Shown piece by piece: positions 9,602 to 19,112 of a stretch of DNA of 64,000 bases. The notes beneath the pieces are model-generated. The model saw nothing but the letters and a program-made list of their open reading frames with translations. It did no database searches and was not told the origin of the DNA. The first letter of the stretch is position 1. Each line of letters starts with the position of its first letter. The position numbers and the translations under genes were made by a program. The stretch is from an uncultured Eubacteriales bacterium (GTDB taxonomy: Bacteria; Bacillota; Clostridia; Oscillospirales; Acutalibacteraceae). Where the stretch lies: assembly GCA_934489895.1 (NCBI GenBank), contig CAKSST010000002.1, positions 1-64,000 on the forward strand, written 5' to 3'.

Positions 9602-10993
9602 ATGGAAAACAACGCCAAAGAACTAAAGGAAAAGCTTTTTTATAAAAACAAAAACGGATTGATTTCCGCAAGTGAGCAAATTATTAAAGAAGCAGACGCC
9701 TTTTGTGAGGGCTATAAAAGCTTTTTAGATGCCGCCAAAACAGAGCGTGAAGCTGTAAAAACTTGCGTTGCTATGGCAAAAGAATGCGGCTTTGAAGAGT
9801 ATGTTGAGTGCAAAGAGTATAAAGCAGGCTCGAAGCTTTATATAAACAATCGCGGCAAAGCATTTGCGGCAATTGTTATAGGCAAAAAACCTGTTCAGCA
9901 GGGTACACGTATTACAGTTGCCCATATTGACTCACCCCGTCTTGATTTAAAGCCCAACCCGCTTTATGAGGATATAGAGCTTGCTCTTTTCAAAACTCAT
10001 TATTACGGCGGTCTCCGTAAATATCAGTGGGCGGTAACACCCCTTGCAATCCACGGCGTTTTCTGCAAAAAAGACGGCACAACCGCAGAGGTTTGCATAG
10101 GTGAGGATGAAAATGATCCATGCTTTGTGGTTAACGATTTGCTTCCGCATTTGGCCGCAGAGCAGTCAAAGCGCACCCTTGCAGACGGCATCCGCGGTGA
10201 AGAGCTTAACGTGCTTGTAGGCAGCCGTCCCTTTAAGGATGATAATGAAAGTGAGCTTGTAAAGTTAAATATACTTTCTATTCTTTTTGAAAAATACGGC
10301 ATTACCGAAGAAGATTTTCTTTCGGCAGAGCTTGAATGTGTACCCGCATTCCGCGCACGCGATGTCGGCTTTGATAAATCTATCGTTGGTGCCTACGGTC
10401 ACGACGACAGGGTTTGCGCATATACCGCCTTTAAGGCAATTCTTGATGCACAAACTCCCGACAACACCATGGTATGTGTGCTTGCCGATAAGGAAGAAAC
10501 AGGCTCAGACGGCGTTACCGGTATGAAATCGGCATTTTTGCGTAACCTTATAGGCAGTCTTGCTGCTATGCAAGGCGGCTGCGGTAATACAGCGCTTGCA
10601 AATTCAAAATGCCTGTCAGCAGATGTAAGCGCTGCGGTTGACCCGTCCTTCCAGGACGTTTCCGAAAGACGCAATGCCGCTTATCTTAACCACGGTGTAG
10701 GCATTGTAAAGTATAACGGTGCTCGCGGTAAATCAGGTTCGTCAGATGCATCAGCTGAGTATATGGGATTTGTGCGCGCAATGCTGGATAACGCAGGCGT
10801 TGTATGGCAGTCGTCAGAGCTCGGCAAGGTGGACGCAGGCGGTGGCGGTACAGTTGCAAACTATGTTGCAAACTTAGGTGTTGATACTGTGGATATCGGT
10901 GTGCCTGTGCTTTCAATGCACTCCCCCTTTGAAATTGTAGCAAAGTTTGACGTTTATATGGCATATAAAGCATTTCTCGCGTTTGATGAATAA
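9602..10993 (+). CDS. M18 family metallo-aminopeptidase
   Basis: Cytosolic dinuclear zinc aminopeptidase of the M18 (aspartyl aminopeptidase) family, 463 residues. Metal-ligand motifs are visible in order: VAHIDSPR, YGHDDR, DKEETGSDG, and the terminal MHSPFE. The ATG at 9602 has GGAGG 9 bases upstream; a GTG at 9596 is only 3 bases from it and is less likely. It is the last gene of the prfA run and is followed by a strong terminator. The exact substrate preference cannot be read from sequence. Confidence 0.93.
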   Translation: MENNAKELKEKLFYKNKNGLISASEQIIKEADAFCEGYKSFLDAAKTEREAVKTCVAMAKECGFEEYVECKEYKAGSKLYINNRGKAFAAIVIGKKPVQQGTRITVAHIDSPRLDLKPNPLYEDIELALFKTHYYGGLRKYQWAVTPLAIHGVFCKKDGTTAEVCIGEDENDPCFVVNDLLPHLAAEQSKRTLADGIRGEELNVLVGSRPFKDDNESELVKLNILSILFEKYGITEEDFLSAELECVPAFRARDVGFDKSIVGAYGHDDRVCAYTAFKAILDAQTPDNTMVCVLADKEETGSDGVTGMKSAFLRNLIGSLAAMQGGCGNTALANSKCLSADVSAAVDPSFQDVSERRNAAYLNHGVGIVKYNGARGKSGSSDASAEYMGFVRAMLDNAGVVWQSSELGKVDAGGGGTVANYVANLGVDTVDIGVPVLSMHSPFEIVAKFDVYMAYKAFLAFDE

Positions 10994-11045
10994 AATGCAA
11001 ATATAATATGAAAGGAACTCTGTCCACCGGCGTTCTGTCAAATTT

Positions 11046-11075
11046 AAAAATCAGCCGAAAATTCGGCTGATTTTT
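11046..11075. terminator. Bidirectional terminator
   Basis: A perfect inverted repeat (AAAAATCAGCCGAA paired with TTCGGCTGATTTTT) between the convergent M18 aminopeptidase and S1-domain genes, with A and T runs at both ends so it can work in both directions. Confidence 0.9.
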
Positions 11076-11084
11076 AAAATACTC

Positions 11085-12017
11085 TTATGTAATTGTAAAA
11101 TCTGTTTTAATAATTTTTGTGCACACATCGGGTGAATATTGCCAGCGGTCGATATGGCCGCTTTGAATATAATAATTGATTTTTTGTGATGTGTAGGAAT
11201 CAAAGCTGTCAATTATAATCAGCTTTATTTTCATTTTTTCGGGTATAATGCTTTTAATGTATACCCCTGCCGTTTGCCCTGCAAAAACATTTTCCTTTGG
11301 CTCGGCAAGGCCGGCAAGATTGGGGGACAACTCAATAAAAACTCCGTAATCCTCAACAGAGCGCACAATGCCCGATACAGTCTGACCTGAAGAAAGCTGG
11401 GAAACATTTTCTTCCCAGGTGCCGAGCAGCTCTTTATGGGTTAAGGTTATGCGGTTGTCGGATGTAATGCTTTTAACGGCGGCTTTTATTTTTTGCCCCG
11501 TAAAAAAACGGTCTTTGGGATGAGAAATGCGGGAGACCGAAATTGCATCAATAGGCAGTAACGCAATAATACCACAGCCGATATCGCAAAATACGCCAAA
11601 GCTGTCAAGATGGGTTATAGTGGCATCAATTATGTCGCCCGGTAACAGATTATATATGTAGTTATTCATACAAAGTTGCTGCGCTTCGCTGCGTGACAGC
11701 AAGGCATAGGGTCTGCCGCTGTGGTCATATTTTAAGTCAGTAACCGTAAAGCATACAGGCTTACCGACGCGGGATATAAGCGCAATGTCGCGCACTTTGC
11801 CGTTTTTAATGCCTAAAGCTCCCTGCTCGCGCGGGATAATGCCCCGCATAGCGCCTAAATCAATATGCAAATTATGCTGTGCGTCACATGAAAGCACTCT
11901 GGCTTCCAATATTTTTTTAGCGGCTGCCGCTTCTGCAAGTGCAGAAGCACCGGAAAGAAATCTTATGTTTTCAGCGCTGTTTTCGCGCTGACCCTCGGGG
12001 GAAAAGCAGTTTGTCAT
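11085..12017 (-). CDS. S1 RNA-binding domain protein
   Basis: A 310-residue protein with three S1-like modules: a degenerate one at about residues 35-110 (DLGAMRGIIPREQGALGI), a clear one at about 125-190 (LPGDIIDATITHLDSFGVFCDIGCG) and another at about 205-275 (SSGQTVSGIVRSVEDYGVFIEL). S1 modules bind single-stranded RNA; this could be a short ribosomal protein S1 homologue or an RNA regulator. GGATGAT precedes the start. It is not the fused IspH-S1 form of some Clostridia. Function beyond RNA binding is unassigned. Confidence 0.85.
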   Translation of the reverse strand: MTNCFSPEGQRENSAENIRFLSGASALAEAAAAKKILEARVLSCDAQHNLHIDLGAMRGIIPREQGALGIKNGKVRDIALISRVGKPVCFTVTDLKYDHSGRPYALLSRSEAQQLCMNNYIYNLLPGDIIDATITHLDSFGVFCDIGCGIIALLPIDAISVSRISHPKDRFFTGQKIKAAVKSITSDNRITLTHKELLGTWEENVSQLSSGQTVSGIVRSVEDYGVFIELSPNLAGLAEPKENVFAGQTAGVYIKSIIPEKMKIKLIIIDSFDSYTSQKINYYIQSGHIDRWQYSPDVCTKIIKTDFTIT

Positions 12018-12348
12018 AACGGTATCATCCTTTAAGTTTTTATTCTTGTACCTTTGTACATTATATGTAGACGGCCGTTTGATAATGATATTAACTTTAC
12101 TAAAAATTTTTTAGCGTATTTTGTGTTTTTTTGCGTTATTTTTATATGGGGATAGCCATAGGTTGTGGCGGGGAATTTTTGGGTAAAATTCTGCCGTTTA
12201 CAAGGCAAAAATTTTTTGGTATAATAACCTCACAAAATATTGAACGGCTAAATTTCGGCTTTGCCGCAGCAACTTTGTTGCAGTTATGCTTTGCATAACA
12301 AATTTATGGTTTAATTATATTTAATTTGATAAAAAGGAGTGTTTTGCG
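12018..12348. other. 331-bp divergent intergenic region with TTT-loop hairpins
   Basis: Between the divergent S1-domain and DnaD-like genes. It contains the promoter at 12197-12225 and, in the predicted leader of the DnaD-like mRNA, three hairpins in a row that all have the loop TTT: CGGC/GCCG (12256-12266), GCAAC/GTTGC (12269-12281) and GTTATGC/GCATAAC (12283-12299). A tail AAATTTATGGTTTAAT follows, resembling the tail of the repeat at 1-283. No open frame is seen. Confidence 0.65.
12197..12225 (+). promoter_or_regulatory. Sigma-A promoter of the DnaD/DnaI operon
   Basis: TTTACA (12197-12202), 17-bp spacer, TATAAT (12220-12225) with an extended TGG before the -10. The predicted transcript would start near 12232 and carry the hairpin string in its leader. 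Confidence 0.7.
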
Positions 12349-13269
12349 GTGAAATATATTATTGATACAGCACATCTTGCAAACACATTTGTTTTGCCGC
12401 AAAAGGTAGCAGATGAGCATTTAAAGCTTGCCGGCGCAGTACAGTTAAAGGTGCTGCTTTATATATTCAGAAACATTGCCGCAATGCCTGACGCCCAAAA
12501 TATCTCGTCGGCGCTTGGCGTGCCTGTGGCTGATATAAATGACGCTTTGCGTTATTGGTGCGATGCCGGTATTTTATACCCGCTTGAAGAACAAAAGACA
12601 GAGCCTGCAAAAACTGCGGACAAACCAAAGACAGTTGCCGCACAGGTTACCAAGCCCGATAGGGCTGAGGTTGCAAAACGCGGTCTTGAATGTCCTGAAA
12701 TTGCATTTTTGTTACAGCAGGCACAGCAGATATTCGGTAGAAATCTGCGACAGAGTGAAGCATCAACTCTTGTATGGCTGTATGACGATCAGGGTATGGG
12801 GGTTGCGGTATTGCTTATGCTTATACAGTACGCAATGTCAGAAAATCGCTGCAATATAGGCTTTATTGAGCGTACCGCGCTTGACTGGATAAACAGCGGA
12901 GTTACCGATTTAAAATCGGCAGAGCAAAAGGTTAAGGAGTTTGCTTTGTGCAAAACCGCCTGGGGTATTGTGTGCAGTGCGTTTCACATTGACCGCGCCC
13001 CTTCCAAAAAGGAGCAGGAAAATGCTCATAAATGGGTTAATGAGTGGGGCTATGATAAGCAAATGCTTAAAACAGCTTACGACCTTTGTGTTGACACTAC
13101 CTCAAAAATGTCCCTGCCTTACATAGATAAAATTGTAACCGGCTGGCATAAGCAGGGCGTAAAAACTCTTGGCGATATTGAAAAAATCCAAAAGCCCCAA
13201 ACAAAAACGAACGGCTACGATACCTACGACCTTTCTTTAGCCGAAAGAATCCTTAAAGGAGAAATTTAA
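12349..13269 (+). CDS. DnaD-like primosome protein
   Basis: A 306-residue protein with two DnaD/DnaB_2-type domains (about residues 115-190, with QIFGRNLRQSEASTLVWLYDDQG, and about 200-280, ending in YIDKIVTGWHKQG). The N-terminal part looks like a winged-helix DnaD/DnaB domain (DAQNISSALGVPVADINDALRYW). In Firmicutes such proteins help load the replicative helicase. It starts at GTG 12349 with AAGGAG 9 bases before, and its stop overlaps the start of the DnaI-like helicase loader by one base, supporting the role. Confidence 0.88.
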   Translation: MKYIIDTAHLANTFVLPQKVADEHLKLAGAVQLKVLLYIFRNIAAMPDAQNISSALGVPVADINDALRYWCDAGILYPLEEQKTEPAKTADKPKTVAAQVTKPDRAEVAKRGLECPEIAFLLQQAQQIFGRNLRQSEASTLVWLYDDQGMGVAVLLMLIQYAMSENRCNIGFIERTALDWINSGVTDLKSAEQKVKEFALCKTAWGIVCSAFHIDRAPSKKEQENAHKWVNEWGYDKQMLKTAYDLCVDTTSKMSLPYIDKIVTGWHKQGVKTLGDIEKIQKPQTKTNGYDTYDLSLAERILKGEI

Positions 13270-14243
13270 TGTACGGCCATAGTGTATATGCGCGTGCGCT
13301 TGAAAAAAAGGAGCGCGCAGCAAAAATAAAAAAGCAAGCTTACATAAACGCTTTAGGCGAAGCGCAAAGATGCTGTGCAGAGCTTGAGCAGATAAGCCTT
13401 AAGCTTAAAAAGAACGGTGCCGAAGTTGCAAAGTGTTATCTTGCGGGAGATACTGTGGGCGCAGATAAAATTATAAAACAGAGCCTTGAACTTACAAGCA
13501 GAAAACAGCACATAGAGCAGGAAATAGGCGTTTGCGAGCCCGAAGCAGACTGCACGCTATGTAACGATACAGGCTATGTCAAGGGACGCATCTGCAAATG
13601 CGTTGAGGCTATAGCAAAGGAAATTGCTTATGCAGACTTGGCAAAGGATGCGCCGCTTGCCCAAAGCAGTTTTGATAATTTCAGCCTTGAGTATTATTCT
13701 GACAATTCTGAAAACGGTATGTCTGATAAAGCGCGTATGTCGGCAATATATGATTATTGCAAAAACTATGCGGCAAACTTTACTGCAGGCGCAGACAGTA
13801 TTTTGCTGCTTGGAGGCACAGGTCTTGGCAAAACACATTTATCTCTTGCTGTTGCGGGTGAGGTAATAAAAAAGGGCTATGCCGTAATTTACGGCACAGC
13901 GCAAAATCTTTTTAACCAGATGAACCGCGAGCATTTTTCTTACGGCGATGATACCGACCGTCTTATGCAAGAGGCAATTGATTGTGATTTGCTTATAATT
14001 GATGATTTGGGAACAGAGTTTTCAACACAGTTTACCCTATCCTGTGTATATAATATAATAAATACCCGTATTTTAAAGGGAAAGCCCTGTGTTATAAGCA
14101 GCAACTATTCACTGAGTGAGCTTGAAAAAATATATTCACCCCGTGTTATGTCGCGCATAATCGGTTATTATACAATGAAGCAATTTTTCGGCTCGGACAT
14201 AAGACAAATAAAGGCAATTAATAAACTTAAAGCAGGCAAATAA
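13269..14243 (+). CDS. DnaI/DnaC-like helicase loader ATPase
   Basis: An AAA+ ATPase of 324 residues predicted to load the replicative helicase. It has an N-terminal zinc site (CTLCNDTG...CKC, about residues 97-113), Walker A LGGTGLGKTH near residue 180, and Walker B LLIIDDLGTEF near 240. The zinc region plus AAA+ domain is the DnaI architecture. It directly follows the DnaD-like gene (TAATG overlap), so the two form a helicase-loading operon. Confidence 0.92.
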   Translation: MYGHSVYARALEKKERAAKIKKQAYINALGEAQRCCAELEQISLKLKKNGAEVAKCYLAGDTVGADKIIKQSLELTSRKQHIEQEIGVCEPEADCTLCNDTGYVKGRICKCVEAIAKEIAYADLAKDAPLAQSSFDNFSLEYYSDNSENGMSDKARMSAIYDYCKNYAANFTAGADSILLLGGTGLGKTHLSLAVAGEVIKKGYAVIYGTAQNLFNQMNREHFSYGDDTDRLMQEAIDCDLLIIDDLGTEFSTQFTLSCVYNIINTRILKGKPCVISSNYSLSELEKIYSPRVMSRIIGYYTMKQFFGSDIRQIKAINKLKAGK

Positions 14244-14306
14244 AAAACCGGGGAAAACTTGCGGCACCCTCCTTAAGGAAGGTGCCGCAAGTTTTCCCCG
14301 GTTTTT
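14243..14306. terminator. Very long perfect terminator hairpin
   Basis: A 26-bp perfect stem (A5 to CGGCACC and its complement) with a loop that itself is a CCTTAAGG palindrome, flanked by A and T runs. It lies between the convergent dnaI-like and membrane-protein genes and should stop transcription from both sides. Confidence 0.92.
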
Positions 14307-14317
14307 ATTATTTTAAA

Positions 14318-15169
14318 CTATGAACGATCATTCGATATGTCTGAGTGATTTTCAGGCAAAACTACGGTTGTGTGACGTTTTACCCGAAAATTGCTTTTGC
14401 TGAACAAATAAAAAGCGAACAATCCAATAAATACGCCGATTGCAATGTTAGTAAAAAGATAAGTGGGAGTGGGATGAACAAGGGCGGATTTTTTGAACAT
14501 ATACATTAAAAGCCGGGGGATTGTGTTAACTGCAGTAAAGAAAATTGAAAGAAAAGCAGAGGGCAGAATATTAAAGCAGGATTTTTTGATCGAAACAAAA
14601 CATACTGTTTTTGCAAAAAACAAAAAGAAGCAAAGATATGAGCAAAGCATAAAAATATCAAAATAGGAATCCGTTATGCCGGCCAGGGAAGAGTAACTGC
14701 TAAAGGATATAACTAAACGCATAAACATAAATATTACTGTTAATATAAGAGCGCCGCGTAAAAAATTAAGTTTTTTTACAAAGCCCAGACATCCGTATGC
14801 CACAAAAACTGCGGCGGCAAGTATGCCCGAAAGCCTGTAAAGGGCAACAAGGAATAAAGGGACTGTACCGGCAAAGCCATTTGTTAAAACTTCAATAAGA
14901 ACTGCTGCAGCAACAATATAAGCGGCAAAACACAGCGGCTTGTGATATGCGGGCGGGTGTGACGGCTGACGCTTGCCATTTAAGCTGAGAATAAAAGGAA
15001 AAACGCACAAGATCAAAATTAAAAAAGAAGACAGTTTGCCTAAAACGCTGTATTCTCTTATAAAAAAGCCTGTGTTTTCCATCGTTAAAACTAATAATTG
15101 GAAACAACGTAATATAACTGCTGTAACAGTACACCATATAAATTTTTTAACTATTTGTTTGTTTTTCAA
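14318..15169 (-). CDS. Predicted polytopic membrane protein, function unknown
   Basis: A 283-residue protein with about eight hydrophobic segments (for example near residues 12-30, 45-60, 80-100, 105-125, 135-155, 170-190, 205-225 and 238-258) and a basic cytoplasmic-looking tail (KSNFRVKRHTT). No catalytic or transport motif is recognised. It stands alone between the primosome operon and the SpoIID-like gene. It could be a sensor or accessory membrane protein, but nothing in the sequence decides this. Confidence 0.7.
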   Translation of the reverse strand: MKNKQIVKKFIWCTVTAVILRCFQLLVLTMENTGFFIREYSVLGKLSSFLILILCVFPFILSLNGKRQPSHPPAYHKPLCFAAYIVAAAVLIEVLTNGFAGTVPLFLVALYRLSGILAAAVFVAYGCLGFVKKLNFLRGALILTVIFMFMRLVISFSSYSSLAGITDSYFDIFMLCSYLCFFLFFAKTVCFVSIKKSCFNILPSAFLSIFFTAVNTIPRLLMYMFKKSALVHPTPTYLFTNIAIGVFIGLFAFYLFSKSNFRVKRHTTVVLPENHSDISNDRS

Positions 15170-15283
15170 AAAAACACATCCAAAATAAGTAATTTTTGCC
15201 CGCCAAAAATCATATTAATGGACAAGGTACAAATTATATTTTATAGCCAAATATAGCAATTGTCAAACAAAAGGAGTATAAAA

Positions 15284-16246
15284 ATGAAAAATTTATATTT
15301 TGTTATTATTATTATTTTGGTTTTAGGCATGATGCTTATACCGCTGACGGCAACAGGGCAACCAAAAGGACCAAACGGTACAGATATTATTGACCTTCAA
15401 CAGCCGTCTGAGGGGGAAGGCTTTTTAATATATGACCCCGCAACCGAAAAAATAACCCAACTGTCAGAGCGGGATTATATTCTTGGCGTTGTGGCGGCAG
15501 AGATGCCTGCAACATATCAGCCTGAAGCACTTAAAGCACAGGCGATAGTGGCATATACATACGCCTGCTATAAACGTAACAGCAGAATTAACAGCGGCGG
15601 GGAATATGACCTTTCGGCAGATTCGAGCACCGACCAGGGTTTCATATCGCAAGACAAGCTTTCAGAAAAATGGGGCGAAAATACCGAAAGCTATACTAAA
15701 AAGATTACCGATGCAGTAGATGAGGTGTTAGGCTATGTTCTCACCTATGAAAATCAGCCCATTTTTGCCGCCTACCACGCAATATCGGGCGGAAAGACCG
15801 AAAGCGCCAATAACGTATGGGGTACAGATTACCCATATTTACAGCCTGTTGACAGCGTGGGTGATTTACTTTGCTCAACATATCTCAGCGAGGTATCCTT
15901 AACAGCGGACGAGTTTGCTGGCGCCGCAAAGGAGCTTTGCAGCCTTTCGGGTGACCCGTCTGCGTGGGTGGGCGAAATAACACGCAGTAATTCGGGCACG
16001 GTGCTGTCCTGCTTACTTGGAGGTACAAGCGTTACAGGCAAACAGATGCGCTCGGCTTTTTCTTTGCGTTCAGCAAACTTTGATGTGGTTTATGAAAACG
16101 GAACCTTTAAATTTACTGTGCGCGGCTACGGCCACGGTGTTGGAATGAGCCAGTACGGTGCAAACTATATGGCACTGCAGGGCAACAGCTTTATGGAAAT
16201 TTTGGCATGGTACTATAAAGACTGTACGTTGGAAAAAATAAAATAA
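15284..16246 (+). CDS. SpoIID/LytB-domain protein
   Basis: A 320-residue membrane-anchored protein of the SpoIID family, lytic transglycosylases that remodel peptidoglycan, classically during engulfment in sporulation. It has one N-terminal membrane segment (about residues 4-24), then the SpoIID core: LGVVAAEMPATYQPEALKAQAIVAYTYA (positions of the catalytic Glu and conserved AQA) and the C-terminal GYGHGVGMSQYGA motif near residue 285. The ATG at 15284 follows AAGGAG. It faces the DacF-like gene across a shared terminator; both act on peptidoglycan. Confidence 0.9.
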   Translation: MKNLYFVIIIILVLGMMLIPLTATGQPKGPNGTDIIDLQQPSEGEGFLIYDPATEKITQLSERDYILGVVAAEMPATYQPEALKAQAIVAYTYACYKRNSRINSGGEYDLSADSSTDQGFISQDKLSEKWGENTESYTKKITDAVDEVLGYVLTYENQPIFAAYHAISGGKTESANNVWGTDYPYLQPVDSVGDLLCSTYLSEVSLTADEFAGAAKELCSLSGDPSAWVGEITRSNSGTVLSCLLGGTSVTGKQMRSAFSLRSANFDVVYENGTFKFTVRGYGHGVGMSQYGANYMALQGNSFMEILAWYYKDCTLEKIK

Positions 16247-16275
16247 AAGACGGCTGACCGTCTTTTATTTTATTT
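16234..16275. terminator. Bidirectional terminator
   Basis: A 19-bp perfect stem with loop CTGA, made of A/T-rich arms closed by GACGG/CCGTC, between the convergent SpoIID-like and DacF-like genes. It overlaps the DacF-like stop codon and uses the A/T arms as U-tracts in each direction. Confidence 0.88.
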
Positions 16276-17597
16276 TAGAACCTTTTATATTTAACTTTAC
16301 GTCTGCGTGCGCGTGCGCGCTTTGTCATAATAATGCTTGAAACAACAAAGGCGGCGCAGCCTGCCAGAATAACGGCTACAAGGAAAATAAACACCTTTGA
16401 GGTAAATATGTTTTTGATACCTCTTATAAACGCAAGTACACTGCTGCGCTCAAGCGTTTGTCCCGATACAACATTTACGGTGTCCAGCACTTCGTTTGCG
16501 TATTTGATATCAACGGTACCTAAAACCTCACCTGCTTTAATCGGGGCATCAATGGTTTCAGATTTAAGATGTAAATCATAGGTGACGGTCGAATCGTCTG
16601 CCAGCTTTGGCAGTATGGCGGAAAAGTCCTCCTCAAGTACCAGCGAAACATGATCGGCGTCGCGGCACAGCTCCACAGGCGCTTCACCTATGGGGGTAGA
16701 TGTATCACAAATCAGCTTGTAGTTATAATTGTTAAATACCCATTCGTATAGATTTTTTGAATCGGTAAACTCTTTGCGCTGTAATTGCCCTGCTTCATTT
16801 CTCGGCGGGCAGTTCATTACAATACAAAGGTAAGAGTATCCGTTTTTGGTAGCGGTGGTGACAAGGCAACGTCCCGCTTTATCGGTATAGCCAGTTTTTA
16901 CACCTTTTGCATATTTGTAATAATAGGCGGTGTTGGCGTCCTGTAAATAGTTTGTGGTAACAAGGGTGCGTTCGCCGCTCATGTTTGTTGCAGCCATGTT
17001 GTAGCGTGATGACGATACAATTTCCATAAAAATATCATACGTCATAGCCGCTTTTGTCATTTTATAAATATCATTTACAGTGGTGTAATGATTATCGTCG
17101 TGCAGACCGTGAATGTTCATAAAGTTGGTATCATTCATACCAAGCTCTTTTGCTTTGTCATTCATCATTTTAACAAAGTTTTCAACACTTCCGCCGTAAT
17201 ATTCGGCGGCTGCCATACCGCAGTCGGCAGCAGAGCACATAAGCAACGCGTAAAGTGATTGCCGAGGAGTCAGCTCTTCACCAACCTTTAAGTTGAGCAT
17301 TGTAGAGCCTGTGCCGTCCATTGCGTGAATAGCGTAATAAGAGGTGGGAATTTTCTCGTTATCGTAATCCTTAACATTATCCATTATTACAATGGCGGTC
17401 ATAATTTTGGTGATAGAAGCGGGATACACTCTGTCATTTGCGTTTTTCTCATATACCACCATACCGTTGTCAAGGCTTACAAGCAATGCGTTCTGCGCAT
17501 TAAGTTCAAAACCCGATATTTGATAGGCGTTTGCGGGCACGCAAAGACAAAATATGGCAGAAACGGTACAAATTAACGAAATTATTTTCTTAATCAT
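16275..17597 (-). CDS. S11 family D-Ala-D-Ala carboxypeptidase-like protein
   Basis: A secreted, membrane-anchored penicillin-binding protein of the S11 (DacF) family, 440 residues: signal peptide at 1-25, serine active-site SITK (SxxK), KTG in GVKTGYTDKAG, a C-terminal beta domain and a final membrane segment followed by a very basic tail (KRARARRRKVKYK). The usual SxN triad member appears as S-A-A (in MCSAADCGMA), so catalysis may be altered. The ATG at 17597 has GGGAGA 7 bases upstream; a 41-residue upstream extension is spurious. Confidence 0.9.
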   Translation of the reverse strand: MIKKIISLICTVSAIFCLCVPANAYQISGFELNAQNALLVSLDNGMVVYEKNANDRVYPASITKIMTAIVIMDNVKDYDNEKIPTSYYAIHAMDGTGSTMLNLKVGEELTPRQSLYALLMCSAADCGMAAAEYYGGSVENFVKMMNDKAKELGMNDTNFMNIHGLHDDNHYTTVNDIYKMTKAAMTYDIFMEIVSSSRYNMAATNMSGERTLVTTNYLQDANTAYYYKYAKGVKTGYTDKAGRCLVTTATKNGYSYLCIVMNCPPRNEAGQLQRKEFTDSKNLYEWVFNNYNYKLICDTSTPIGEAPVELCRDADHVSLVLEEDFSAILPKLADDSTVTYDLHLKSETIDAPIKAGEVLGTVDIKYANEVLDTVNVVSGQTLERSSVLAFIRGIKNIFTSKVFIFLVAVILAGCAAFVVSSIIMTKRARARRRKVKYKRF

Positions 17598-17655
17598 ATG
17601 GAAATCTCCCGAATAATATAGTATAATGTAAAAAAGCAAAGAGAGGTGGCACATC

Positions 17656-18327
17656 TTGATATACATAACAGGCGATATGCACGGTGATGAAAACCGCTTG
17701 TTTGACCGTAATTGGCGCAAATTAAAGGCAGGGGATGTGCTTATTATTTGCGGCGATTTTGGCTTTCTGTGGGACGGCTCATCAAAAGAAAAGGATGTTA
17801 TTGATTATTTGGGCTCCCGCAAATATACCGTAGCTTTTTTGGATGGCACCCACGAAAATTTTGATTTGATAAACCGGTGTCGCGTAACCTGCTGGAAAGG
17901 CGGATGTGTACACCGTATTAAAGGAAACCTTCTGCATCTTATGCGCGGGCAGATGTTCACAATAGATGATAAAAGGTTTTTTGTAATGGGCGGCGGCGAG
18001 AGCCCTGATAAAGATATGCACATTGACCAAGGCAAGTGGTGGAAAGAAGAACTGCCCTCTCCGCGGGAAATGGCGGAAGCCGTTAACGTCATGGAAGAAT
18101 ATAATGGTCAGTCAGATTACATACTGACGCACGAGCCGCCATCAAGCGTTAAAAGTGCAATGCTTTTGCGTAACGGCAGTCTTGACAGGGTTAACCGTCT
18201 TAACGGATTTTTTGACAGCCTTGACCGCGAATGTACGTATAAGCATTGGTATTTTGGCTCAATGCATGAGGACCGCAGGGTTACCCCAAAACACACAAGC
18301 GTTTACACAAACTTTATAAAGCTGTAA
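17656..18327 (+). CDS. Calcineurin-like metallophosphoesterase
   Basis: A 223-residue soluble phosphoesterase. Metal-binding motifs in order: TGDMHGD, CGDFGFLW, DGTHEN (a variant of GNHE), THEPP and FGSMHED. The start is TTG at 17656 with GAGAGGTGG 7 bases upstream. It is divergent from the DacF-like gene and convergent with ung. Natural substrate unknown; relatives include protein phosphatases and nucleotide phosphoesterases. Confidence 0.88.
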   Translation: MIYITGDMHGDENRLFDRNWRKLKAGDVLIICGDFGFLWDGSSKEKDVIDYLGSRKYTVAFLDGTHENFDLINRCRVTCWKGGCVHRIKGNLLHLMRGQMFTIDDKRFFVMGGGESPDKDMHIDQGKWWKEELPSPREMAEAVNVMEEYNGQSDYILTHEPPSSVKSAMLLRNGSLDRVNRLNGFFDSLDRECTYKHWYFGSMHEDRRVTPKHTSVYTNFIKL

Positions 18328-18331
18328 GGAG

Positions 18332-18354
18332 ACTGCCCATATGGGCAGTTTTTT
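18332..18354. terminator. Terminator
   Basis: Perfect ACTGCCC/GGGCAGT stem with loop ATAT and a run of six T, just after the metallophosphoesterase stop and before the convergent ung end. Confidence 0.85.
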
Positions 18355-19021
18355 ATATATGCCAATCAATTGGCGCTTGGCCCGACTGCTGTAAAATACT
18401 GTTTGCTTTTGAGAAGCACTTACAGCCGAAAAATCCGTTATAAGCTGAAAGGGGACTTGGGTGCGGTGCGCATAGCTTGACGTGTAAGGGATTGTTTATT
18501 GCGGCCGCTTTGTCGCGGGCATTCTTACCCCATAATAAAAATACAACAGTAGAGCTTTTTTTGTTAAGTTCTGCAATAATCCGGTCAGTAAAAAGCTCCC
18601 AACCCTTGCCTTTATGGCTGTTTGGACTGCCTGCGCGTACCGTAAGCACTGTATTAAGCATTAAAACACCCTGTTTTGCCCAGTTAATCAGATATCCGTT
18701 ATCTGCAGGTGTGTCAAATCCCAAATCGGCTTTAAGTTCTTTAAAAATATTTACTAAAGAGGGCGGTGGAGCTTGTCCCGGCAAAACCGAAAAACAAAGG
18801 CCGTGCGCCTGGTTTGGACCGTGGTAAGGGTCTTGTCCTATAATAACCACTTTTGTATCGGCAAAAGATGTTTCTTTGAGTGCATTAAATATATTGTTCA
18901 TATGGGGATATACGGTTCTTGAGGAGTATTCTGCTTTAAGAAACTGCCTTAGCTCAAGGTAGTAAGGTTTTTCAAATTCGTCAGCAAGAATATTATCCCA
19001 ATCGTTGTCAAGCTTAACCAT
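18353..19021 (-). CDS. ung: Uracil-DNA glycosylase
   Basis: Removes uracil from DNA to start base-excision repair. The 222-residue protein has all family-1 motifs: the catalytic water-activating GQDPYHGP near residue 62, [10 protein letters not shown], and the DNA-intercalating loop [13 protein letters not shown] near 186. The length is normal. It is a single gene with its own upstream AT-rich region. Confidence 0.96.
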   Translation of the reverse strand: MVKLDNDWDNILADEFEKPYYLELRQFLKAEYSSRTVYPHMNNIFNALKETSFADTKVVIIGQDPYHGPNQAHGLCFSVLPGQAPPPSLVNIFKELKADLGFDTPADNGYLINWAKQGVLMLNTVLTVRAGSPNSHKGKGWELFTDRIIAELNKKSSTVVFLLWGKNARDKAAAINNPLHVKLCAPHPSPLSAYNGFFGCKCFSKANSILQQSGQAPIDWHI

Positions 19022-19112
19022 AAAAACCCCCTTTAATTTTATATATATTAATTGTAAAGCAAGATGCGTTTTTTTTCAATATAAAAAGTTTTAAAAATGT
19101 TGCCCAAAACTA

